Shown here: positions 8,190 to 16,982 of the stretch, piece by piece
Layout: every line of letters starts with the position of its first letter
Numbering within the stretch: position 1 is the stretch's first letter
From: VRUE01 sp036379955
Lineage (GTDB): Bacteria > Actinomycetota > Thermoleophilia > Solirubrobacterales > 70-9
Reading direction: 5' to 3'
DNA: 45,377 nt
Assembly (NCBI GenBank): GCA_036379955.1
Contig: DASVFR010000035.1
Location: forward strand, 1-45,377
The notes under the pieces: model-generated
What the model saw: the letters and a program-made list of their open reading frames with translations, nothing else
What the model was told of the DNA's origin: nothing
Database searches by the model: none
Made by a program: the position numbers and the translations under genes

Positions 8190-8564
8190 ATGAGCGAGGA
8201 GAGACTCTTCGCGGTCCGTGGCGCGGTGCAGGCCGAGGCCAACGAGGCCGAGGCGATCCTGGCGGCGACCGAGACCCTGCTGCAGGACCTGGTCGAGCGC
8301 AACGGGCTCGCCCCCGAGGCAATGGTCAGCTGCCTGTTCACCACCACGGAGGACCTCGACGCCGAGTTCCCCGCCGTCGCTGCCCGCCGCCTCGGCCTCG
8401 ACACCGTGCCGCTGATCTGCGCCCGGGAGATCGACGTCCCCGGGGCGATGCCGCGCGTGATCCGGGCGATGGTCCACTACTACGCGCCCGTCGGCCACCA
8501 ACCGGCGCATGTCTACTTAGGCGCTACCCAAGAGCTCCGCGCAGACCTCCACGCCGCCCAGTAA
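8190..8564 (+). CDS. aroH: Chorismate mutase, AroH class
   Basis: A 124-aa trimeric-type chorismate mutase (chorismate to prephenate, for Phe and Tyr). Matches to the AroH family are the start FAVRGAVQAEANEAEAIL, the central CLFTTTEDLDAEFPAVAAR and REIDVPGAMPRVIRAMVHY. ATG at 8190 was chosen because a purine-rich AGGTGG site lies about 7 nt upstream; an ATG at 8166 is possible. It precedes hisC, aroF and tyrA, consistent with an aromatic amino acid cluster. Its stop codon lies at the edge of a 101-bp palindromic element. Confidence 0.93.
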   Translation: MSEERLFAVRGAVQAEANEAEAILAATETLLQDLVERNGLAPEAMVSCLFTTTEDLDAEFPAVAARRLGLDTVPLICAREIDVPGAMPRVIRAMVHYYAPVGHQPAHVYLGATQELRADLHAAQ

Positions 8565-8663
8565 CGGCACCCCGGACACGGCGCGGGGCTGTGTCCTCGG
8601 TCACTCGCGTGCAGAGCACGCACGCTCCCTGCGTCCTTGCCCCGCTTGGTCCGGGGCACCGTT
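8563..8663 (+). repeat. ~100-nt structured palindromic element, copy A (aroH-hisC spacer)
   Basis: Outer arms 8563-8577 and 8649-8663 pair at 13 of 15. Next come the bulges ACGGCG (8578) and CTTG (8645), perfect 6-bp inner arms (8584-8589 / 8639-8644), and an apical hairpin GCGTGC-AGA-GCACGC (8607-8621). Copies B (29777) and C (39087) share the bulges, hairpin and layout. The loop of copy B is nearly the same sequence in reverse orientation. It begins within the aroH stop codon. Confidence 0.88.
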
Positions 8664-8692
8664 ATCGGCCATCGGGCAAACTCTTCGAGGAG

Positions 8693-9787
8693 ATGACCGT
8701 CACCTTCGCCGAGAAGCTCGCCCGCATGCCGGGCTATCAGGCCGGGGTCCCGACCGGGCAGGCGCCGGAGGCGATCGCCTCCGGCGGCATCGCCCAGCTC
8801 GCCTCGAACGAGTCGCCGCTCCCGCCGCACCCCAAGGTGGTCGAGGCGATCGCGGCCGCGGCCAAGGCGATGAACCGCTACCCGGACCCCGACGCGACCC
8901 TGCTGCGCCGCCGCATCGCCGAGCGCTACGACGCCGACCCGGCGCACGTCGCCGTCGGCAACGGCTCCTGCGAGATCCTGCTCGCCGCCGCCGAGGCGCT
9001 CTGCGAGCCGGGAGCCGAGATCCTCTACGCCTGGCCGGCCTTCTCGATGTACCCGTACCTGCCGGCGCTGACCGGCGCGCGCGAGATCCGCGTGCCGCTC
9101 GACGCAAGCGAGACCCACGACCTCGAGGCGATGGCGGCCGAGGTGACGGCGGCAACCCAGCTCCTCCTCGTCTGCAACCCGAACAACCCGACCGGCACCC
9201 ACCGCCCCGCGGCCGAGATCGCCGCCTTCTGCGAGGGCCTGCCCGCGCACGTGACCGTCGTCCTCGACGAGGCCTACGTCGAGTTCCAGGCCCACGACGA
9301 CCCCGACGCCACGGTCGACCTGCTTGCCGACCTGCCCAACCTGGTCGTCCTGCGCACCTTCAGCAAGTGCTACGGCCTGGCCGGGCTGCGAGTCGGCTAC
9401 GCGCTCGGCTCGGCCAAGTTCCGCGCCGCGGTCGACGCCGTGCGGCAGCCGTTCAGCGTCAACGCGCTCGCCCAGGCGGCGGGCGCCGAGGCGATCCTCC
9501 ACCAGGACGACGTCGCCCGCCGGGTCGAGGGCACCGTCGCCGAGCGCTTCCGCGTCGAGGAGGGGCTGCGCGAGCTCGGCCTCGCGACCAGCGATACCCA
9601 CGCCAACTTCTCCTGGATCGACCTCGGCGCGGCCGAGGAGGCCGACGTCGTCGCGGCGCTCGCCGAGCGAGCGATCGCGGTCCGGCCGGGCGCACCGCTC
9701 GGCGACCCGGGCCACATCCGCGCCTCCTACGGCACCGCCGAGGAGAACGGCCGCTTCCTCGCCGCCCTCGGCGAGATCCTCGCCTGA
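8693..9787 (+). CDS. hisC: Histidinol-phosphate aminotransferase family (possible aromatic aminotransferase)
   Basis: A 364-aa fold-type I PLP aminotransferase. The PLP lysine is K225 in RTFSKCYGLAGLRVGY. NPNNPTGT and LDEAYVEF are the usual cofactor-site blocks. HisC enzymes convert imidazole-acetol phosphate to histidinol phosphate. Sitting between chorismate mutase and DAHP synthase, this one may also transaminate phenylpyruvate or hydroxyphenylpyruvate, a known side activity of the family (inference). The start is uncertain. AGGAG directly abuts the ATG at 8693, which is too close; a later ATG at 8726 or an unusual start is possible. The upstream in-frame extension is only the palindromic element. 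Confidence 0.88.
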   Translation: MTVTFAEKLARMPGYQAGVPTGQAPEAIASGGIAQLASNESPLPPHPKVVEAIAAAAKAMNRYPDPDATLLRRRIAERYDADPAHVAVGNGSCEILLAAAEALCEPGAEILYAWPAFSMYPYLPALTGAREIRVPLDASETHDLEAMAAEVTAATQLLLVCNPNNPTGTHRPAAEIAAFCEGLPAHVTVVLDEAYVEFQAHDDPDATVDLLADLPNLVVLRTFSKCYGLAGLRVGYALGSAKFRAAVDAVRQPFSVNALAQAAGAEAILHQDDVARRVEGTVAERFRVEEGLRELGLATSDTHANFSWIDLGAAEEADVVAALAERAIAVRPGAPLGDPGHIRASYGTAEENGRFLAALGEILA

Positions 9788-9824
9788 ATCGTTGCGCGAC
9801 GCCTTTCCCCCGGGAATCGTCCCC

Positions 9825-9861
9825 TGGACGCCGCACGCGCCACCTGCTACAAAGTCCCCAG
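9825..9861 (+). promoter_or_regulatory. Promoter of the aro leader peptide
   Basis: A -35-like TGGACG (9825-9830), a 17-nt spacer and a -10-like TACAAA (9848-9853) are followed after 8 nt by a GTG. Transcription would start at or next to the GTG, giving a leaderless leader-peptide message. Spacing is ideal; the hexamers are moderate matches. Confidence 0.5.
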
Positions 9862-9951
9862 GTGAAGCGATCCGCCGACACGACGCGCCACCGCTGCGCC
9901 GGCAGCGCGTCCCTCCCTGCCCGCTTCTCCTATTTCTGGCGATTTAACTAG
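9862..9951 (+). CDS. Putative aromatic-amino-acid leader peptide (attenuator)
   Basis: A 29-codon ORF (GTG start, TAG stop) ending F-S-Y-F-W-R-F-N. Five of its last eight codons specify Phe, Tyr or Trp, including TTT and TAT, which are rare in this genome. It lies 139 nt upstream of aroF (DAHP synthase, first step of the shikimate pathway) and is followed by alternative hairpins. This is the classic layout of a ribosome-mediated attenuation leader: stalling at aromatic codons when charged tRNA is scarce would change which hairpin forms. Function is inferred; no homologue is known to me. Confidence 0.65.
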   Translation: MKRSADTTRHRCAGSASLPARFSYFWRFN

Positions 9952-9953
9952 GC

Positions 9954-10062
9954 GTCCGGCCCGTGGCGCGAGCCACGACGACAAGGGGTTCGGCCGGGCG
10001 TCGCAGGAGTCCCTATCTCGCGCGCGTCTCGTGCAGCGAGACCGAACCGGAAGTAGGCTTTT
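9954..10062 (+). promoter_or_regulatory. Candidate transcription attenuator upstream of aroF
   Basis: Within the leader ORF, 9882-9888 pairs with 9905-9911 (GACGCGC/GCGCGTC). After it, GTCCGGCC (9954-9961) pairs with GGCCGGGC (9992-9999) around a GTGGC-GCGA-GCCAC hairpin (9963-9976). Alternatively GGTTCGG (9987-9993) pairs with CCGAACC (10042-10048), enclosing GTCTCG/CGAGAC (10026-10042), with TTTT at 10059-10062. The two pairings share 9992-9993 and so exclude each other, as expected of antiterminator and terminator. The U-run is short, which weakens the terminator reading. Confidence 0.5.
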
Positions 10063-10066
10063 GAGC
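10054..10066 (+). promoter_or_regulatory. Possible second, leaderless -10 (TAGGCT) before aroF
   Basis: TAGGCT (10054-10059) is 7 nt before an in-frame GTG at 10067. It is the same hexamer that precedes trpS and metK. If it is used, aroF would begin at 10067 and have a promoter that bypasses the attenuator. Confidence 0.3.
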
Positions 10067-10090
10067 GTGGAGGACGGTGAAGGCAAAGTG

Positions 10091-11169
<1,079 letters not shown>

Positions 11170-11173
<4 letters not shown>

Positions 11174-12267
11174 GGATCGCCGTCCTCGGCGTCGGCCTGA
11201 TCGGGGGCTCGATCGGGTTGGCGGCGCGGGAGCGGCTGAGCAGCGAGGTTGCCGGCTACGACCCCGACCCGGGCACGCTCGATCGCGCCCTGACCGCGGG
11301 CGCGATCGACGCTGCCGCCTCCTCGGTGGAGGAGGCTTGCGCGGGGGCCGAGGCCGTCTTCTGCGCTGCTCCGGTGGCGAAGCTGACCGGGTTGGCGGCC
11401 GCGGTCCTGGACGCCAGCGGCCCCGACGCGGTCGTCACCGACGTCGGCTCCACCAAGCGCGACATCGTCGCCGCGCTCGGCTCCGACCAGCGCTTCATCG
11501 GCGGCCACCCGCTCGCCGGAGCCGAGACCGCCGGGGTCGGGAACGCGCGCTCCGACCTCTTCGAGGGCGCGCGCTGGTACCTGACTCCTAAATCGGGCGG
11601 CTCGAGCGGGATCCTCTACGACCGGCTGCAGCGGACGATCGCGGGGCTCGGTGCCCGCGTGCAGGCGATCGACGCCGAGGCGCACGACCGGCTGATGGCG
11701 ACCGTGAGCCACCTGCCCCACGTGGTCGCCAACGTCCTCGTCAACCAGGCGGCCGAGGAGCTGACGCGAGACTCCGAGCGGATGCCGGGGGTCGGTCCGA
11801 GCTTCCGCGACACGACCCGGGTCGCCGGCGCCAACCCGGCGATCTGGGGCGACATCTTCGCCAGCAACCGCGACGCCGTCGCCGAGGCGGCGGAGCTCGC
11901 CGCCGAGCGGCTGCGCAGGGCGGCGGACCTGATCCGCGCCGGCGAGCGCGGCGCGGTCGCGGAGTGGCACGCCGCGGCGGCCGAGGATCGCCGCCGCCTG
12001 CTCGAGTCCGAGCTCTCCGGCGGGGAGCTGCGCGAGCTGCGAGTCGTGGTCGCCAACCGGCCCGGGACGATCGCCGAGCTCGCCCTCGCCCTCGGCGAGG
12101 CCGGCGTCAACATCGAGGACATGGCGCTCTACCCCGCCGCCGACATGACCTCGGGGGCGGTCTCGCTCTGGGTCGCGGGCGACGATCAGGCGGCGCGCGC
12201 GATCGAGCTCGTGCGCGAGCTGGGACACACCGTTTCTGCCGTGGGGAACGACGGTGTAGGTTCGTAG
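11170..12267 (+). CDS. tyrA: Prephenate dehydrogenase with C-terminal ACT domain
   Basis: A 365-aa NAD(P)-dependent enzyme turning prephenate into 4-hydroxyphenylpyruvate for Tyr synthesis. The Rossmann motif GVGLIGGSIG (7-16) opens the protein; VTDVGSTKRDI and GGHPLAGAETAGV are catalytic-domain signatures. Residues from about 290 (LRVVVANRPGTIAELALALG) form an ACT domain, usually a site of allosteric Tyr or Phe control. The ATG overlaps the aroF stop by 4 nt, so the two enzymes are translated together. Confidence 0.95.
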
Positions 12268-12271
12268 TGGA

Positions 12272-13573
12272 ATGGGGGGGCGTTTCGATCCATCGGGGCC
12301 TCTGGGGGGGAGCCTTAGGCCGCCGTCAGACAAGTCGATCTCGCATCGGGCTGCGCTGATCGGGACGATCGCCGAGGGCGAGACCAGGATCGAGGGCTAC
12401 CTCGACTCGGCCGACACCAGGGCGACGATCGACGCCGTGCGGGCGCTCGGGGCCGAGGTCGAGGGCGTCGGACCCGACGGCGTCGAGCCGACGATCCGCA
12501 TTCGCGGCGTCGGGCTGCGCGGGGCGAAGCCGGCGGAGATCGACGTTCGCAACTCCGGCACCCTGCTGCGCCTGCTGCCCGGCTGGCTCGCCGGGCAGCC
12601 CGAGGGGTCGTGGAGCCTTGACGGCGACGACTCGATCCGGCGCCGACCGGTCGACCGGATCGCGGCGCCGCTGCGTGAGATGGGGGCGAGGGTCGGCTGC
12701 CGGGACGATCGTCTGCCGCCGCTGGAGGTCGAGGGTGGGACGCTGAAAGGGATCAAGTACGTGCTGCCCGTCGCCAGCGCTCAGGTCAAGTCGTGCCTGC
12801 TGCTCGCCGGGCTGGTGGCGGAGGGCGAGACCTGGGTCGGCGAGCCGCTGCGCAGCCGCGACCACACCGAGCGGATGCTCTCCGACGCCGGCGCCCACGT
12901 CGCCTGGCTGCGCGGTGGGGTCCAGGTGCGGCCGATTGCGGGGCCCCTGGAGCTGGAGGAGGTGGCGATCCCGGCCGACTTCTCCTCGGCGGCCTTCTTC
13001 CTCGTCGCCGCCCTGCTCGTGCCCGGCAGCGAGATCGAGCTGCGGGGGGTCGGGACGAACCCCACTAGGACCGGTCTGCTCGCCGTGCTGGAGCGGATGG
13101 GCGCCGAGGTCGAGGTCGCCCCGACCGGCAAGAGCGGCGGCAGCGAGCCGATCGGGACGATGCGGGCGCGCGCCTCGCGGTTGAGCGGCACCGAGGTCGG
13201 CGGCAAGGAGGTGCCGCTGGCGATCGACGAGCTGCCGCTGATCGCGCTGGCGGCATGCTTCGCCGAAGGCGAGACTGTGATCGGCGGCGCCGAGGAGCTG
13301 CGGCGCAAGGAGTCCGACCGGATCGCGACGACCTGTGCGGCGCTGAGCGCGCTCGGCGCAACCGTCGAACCGCTCCCGGACGGGATGCGGATCGAGGGCG
13401 GCGGCGGGTTGCGCGGCGGTGCGATCGAGGCCCAAGGCGACCACCGCATCGCGATGCTCGGAGCGATCGCCGGCCTCGCCTCGCGCGAGGGCGTCGAAGT
13501 CGAGGGCATGGAGGCGACCGCGGTCAGCTACCCCGGCTTCGAGGCCGACCTCGCGTCGCTGCTCGGCGCCTGA
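12272..13573 (+). CDS. aroA: 3-phosphoshikimate 1-carboxyvinyltransferase (EPSP synthase)
   Basis: A 433-aa enzyme of the shikimate pathway (shikimate 3-phosphate plus PEP to EPSP). Blocks include PPSDKSISHRAALI (17-30, catalytic Lys21), NSGTLLRLLPGWLAG, DDSIRRRPVDRI, DELPLIALAACFAEG and RRKESDRI. In the NSGTLLRLL block a Leu stands where many enzymes have NAGTAMR, as in class II-like EPSP synthases. Only 4 nt separate it from tyrA. It completes an aroH-hisC-aroF-tyrA-aroA run. Confidence 0.95.
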   Translation: MGGRFDPSGPLGGSLRPPSDKSISHRAALIGTIAEGETRIEGYLDSADTRATIDAVRALGAEVEGVGPDGVEPTIRIRGVGLRGAKPAEIDVRNSGTLLRLLPGWLAGQPEGSWSLDGDDSIRRRPVDRIAAPLREMGARVGCRDDRLPPLEVEGGTLKGIKYVLPVASAQVKSCLLLAGLVAEGETWVGEPLRSRDHTERMLSDAGAHVAWLRGGVQVRPIAGPLELEEVAIPADFSSAAFFLVAALLVPGSEIELRGVGTNPTRTGLLAVLERMGAEVEVAPTGKSGGSEPIGTMRARASRLSGTEVGGKEVPLAIDELPLIALAACFAEGETVIGGAEELRRKESDRIATTCAALSALGATVEPLPDGMRIEGGGGLRGGAIEAQGDHRIAMLGAIAGLASREGVEVEGMEATAVSYPGFEADLASLLGA

Positions 13574-13652
13574 TCCGCATAGATTGCCTGAGCGCGGAGC
13601 GACCAAGCGTGCATCTCTGACTCTTCGCGCCGGGAGCGAAGCGCGAAACTGT

Positions 13653-14297
13653 ATGTCTATGGTCATCGCGATCGACGGCCCCGCCGGAGCCGGCAAGTCC
13701 ACGGTCGCCCGCGCGGTCGCGGAGCGGCTCGGCTTTACCTACCTCGACTCGGGGGCGATGTACCGCTGCGTGGCGCTGGCGGCGCTCGAGCGCGATGCCG
13801 ACCCCGACGACCCGGCGGCGATGGGCCCGCTGGTGGCCTCGCTGGCGATCGAGCTCGAAGGCGAGCGGGTCGGGTTCGACGGCCGCGACGTCGGTACCGC
13901 GATCCGCGATCCGCGCGTCACCGAGGCCGCCTCGCGCGTCTCGGTCCACCCGGCGGTGCGTGAGGCGATGGTCGCCGAGCAGCGACGGCTGATCGCCGCC
14001 GGCCGCTACGTCGCGGAGGGGCGCGACATCGGCACCGTGGTCAGCCCCGACGCCCCGCTCAAGGTCTTCCTCACCGCCTCGGCGGAGGAGCGCGCCCGCC
14101 GCCGCGCCGCGCAGACGGGCGAGGACCTGACGGCCGTGCTGGCAGCCCAGCGCGAGCGCGACGCCCGTGACGAGGGCCGCGAGCACAGCGCCCTGCGTCC
14201 GGCCGAGGACGCCGTCGAGCTCGACACCACCGGCCTCTCCCGGGACGAGGTCGTAGCCCGGGTCGAGTCCCTCGCCCGCGACCGAGGCCTCACATGA
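13653..14297 (+). CDS. cmk: Cytidylate kinase
   Basis: A 214-aa P-loop kinase phosphorylating CMP and dCMP. The P-loop is GPAGAGKS (9-16); FTYLDSGAMYRCVAL, YVAEGRDIGTVV and ERARRRAAQTGE are CMP-kinase blocks. ATG at 13653 is chosen to start just before the P-loop; a second ATG two codons later is equally possible and no strong ribosome site is seen. Upstream, a small hairpin (TTCGCGC/GCGCGAA, 13624-13647) may shape the 5' end of the message. The cmk-der order is widely conserved. Confidence 0.95.
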   Translation: MSMVIAIDGPAGAGKSTVARAVAERLGFTYLDSGAMYRCVALAALERDADPDDPAAMGPLVASLAIELEGERVGFDGRDVGTAIRDPRVTEAASRVSVHPAVREAMVAEQRRLIAAGRYVAEGRDIGTVVSPDAPLKVFLTASAEERARRRAAQTGEDLTAVLAAQRERDARDEGREHSALRPAEDAVELDTTGLSRDEVVARVESLARDRGLT

Positions 14298-14299
14298 CC

Positions 14300-14346
14300 A
14301 AGTGCAACGTTTTCTACATGCGATGCATGTCAAATGCGTTGCACTT
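14300..14346 (+). repeat. 47-nt two-tier palindrome upstream of der
   Basis: Perfect 10-bp arms AAGTGCAACG / CGTTGCACTT enclose a central hairpin ACATGC-GAT-GCATGT at element positions 17-31. The 47-nt palindromic core inside rsmB has the same length and the same central-hairpin position with different sequence. It begins 3 nt after the cmk stop and ends 15 nt before the der start. Its RNA hairpin could affect der translation. Confidence 0.85.
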
Positions 14347-14361
14347 GAAGAGGCTGGGTTG

Positions 14362-15672
14362 ATGAGTCTGCCCACGGTCGCCGTCGTCGGCTTCCCCAAC
14401 GTCGGCAAGAGCACGCTGGTCAACCGTCTGGCGGGGGGGCGGGAGGCCGTCACCCACGCTGAGGCCGGAGTCACCCGCGACCGCAAGCGGGTGCGTTGCG
14501 AGTGGAACGGCGTCGCCTTCGAGCTGCTCGACACCGGCGGGATCGACCTCGAGGACGCCTCGGAGCTGGCCCGCGACGTGCAGCGCCAGGCGAGGATGGG
14601 GATCGCCGAGGCCGACGTCGTCCTCTTCATCGTCGACGCCCGTGCCGGGCTGCGAGCCGGCGACGCCGAGCTGGCTCAAACCCTGCGCGGCGCCGAGGCG
14701 CCTGTGCTCGTCGTCGCCAACAAGGTCGACCGGCCTGAGGACGAGCATCTGACCGCGGAGCTGAACGGGCTCGGCCTCGGCGAGCCGCTCGCCGTCTCGG
14801 CAACCCACGGCCTCGGCAGCGGCGATCTGCTCGACCGCGTGGTCGAGCTGCTCGGCGAGCGCGCTGCTCCCGCCACCGACGACGAGGCCGTACACGTCGC
14901 CGTGATCGGCCGGCCGAACGCCGGCAAGTCCTCGCTCGTCAACGCCTTCCTCGGCGCCGAGCGGGTGATCGTCTCCGACCGGGCCGGTACCACCCGCGAC
15001 GCGATCGACACCGAGCTCGAAGTCGAGGGGCGCCGCGTCGTCCTCGTCGACACAGCCGGGTTGCGGCGTCGTTCGAAGGTCGCCGGCACGGTCGACTACT
15101 ACGCCCAGCTGCGCTCCGAACACGCGGTCGAGCGGGCCGACGTCGCGATCGTCGTCTGCGACGCCGCCGACGGCGTCACGGCCGAGGACCTGCGGGTGGC
15201 CGAGCTGGCGATGCGGGCCGGCTGCGCGACGCTGATCGCGATGAACAAGTGGGACGTGACTCGCACCGACATCGACGACGCCCGCGCCCGGGTGGCGCGC
15301 AAGCTTCGCCTGCGCCCGCAGGTCGTCACCTGCTCGGCGACGCGCGGGCGCAACGTCGCCAACCTGCTGCCCAAGGCACTGGAGCTCGCCGACAAGGCAG
15401 GGGAGCGGGTCCCGACGCCGGAGCTCAACCGCTGCGTCGCCGAGGTCGTCGCCCGCAACCCGCCTCCGTCCCGCCGCGGCAGGCGCCTCAAGCTGCTCTA
15501 CGCCGCTCAGATCGGCGAGCGGCCGCCGCGGATCGCGATCCAGGTCAACGATCGCAAGCTGATCGTCCGCGACTGGGCCTACCACCTCGAGAACCGGCTG
15601 CGCGAGACCTACGGTCTCGAGGGAATCCCGCTCGTGATCGACTTCGTGCCTCGGACGCGCAGGCAACGCTAG
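14362..15672 (+). CDS. der: Ribosome-associated GTPase Der (EngA)
   Basis: A 436-aa GTPase with two G domains in tandem and a KH-like C-terminal domain, needed for 50S subunit maturation. The first P-loop is GFPNVGKST (10-18) and the second GRPNAGKSS (about 182-190); NKVD and NKWD are the two base-specificity motifs. The ATG at 14362 gives the normal N-terminus. The frame stays open back into the upstream palindrome, so a 20-residue longer form starting inside it cannot be excluded. metK follows after 11 nt. Confidence 0.96.
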   Translation: MSLPTVAVVGFPNVGKSTLVNRLAGGREAVTHAEAGVTRDRKRVRCEWNGVAFELLDTGGIDLEDASELARDVQRQARMGIAEADVVLFIVDARAGLRAGDAELAQTLRGAEAPVLVVANKVDRPEDEHLTAELNGLGLGEPLAVSATHGLGSGDLLDRVVELLGERAAPATDDEAVHVAVIGRPNAGKSSLVNAFLGAERVIVSDRAGTTRDAIDTELEVEGRRVVLVDTAGLRRRSKVAGTVDYYAQLRSEHAVERADVAIVVCDAADGVTAEDLRVAELAMRAGCATLIAMNKWDVTRTDIDDARARVARKLRLRPQVVTCSATRGRNVANLLPKALELADKAGERVPTPELNRCVAEVVARNPPPSRRGRRLKLLYAAQIGERPPRIAIQVNDRKLIVRDWAYHLENRLRETYGLEGIPLVIDFVPRTRRQR

Positions 15673-15683
15673 GCTTTCGAGCG
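15670..15683 (+). promoter_or_regulatory. Possible leaderless -10 (TAGGCT) of metK
   Basis: TAGGCT (15670-15675) includes the der stop codon and is followed by 8 nt and the metK ATG. There is no Shine-Dalgarno sequence. Spacing is identical to that at trpS. Confidence 0.4.
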
Positions 15684-16907
<1,224 letters not shown>

Positions 16908-16982
16908 GGGCTGATCCAGGGAGGGGGTCCGGTGGGCCCGCGGGCGAATTTGCCGCACGCGCTTCGCGATAATGAGCGAACG

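Noticed and set aside
15673..15683. SAM riboswitch before metK
   Set aside because: Only 11 nt separate der and metK, which leaves no room.
16908..16982. Terminator between metK and the secreted-protein gene
   Set aside because: Only a short GCCCGCGGGC self-complementary run is present, with no convincing stem-loop or T-run.
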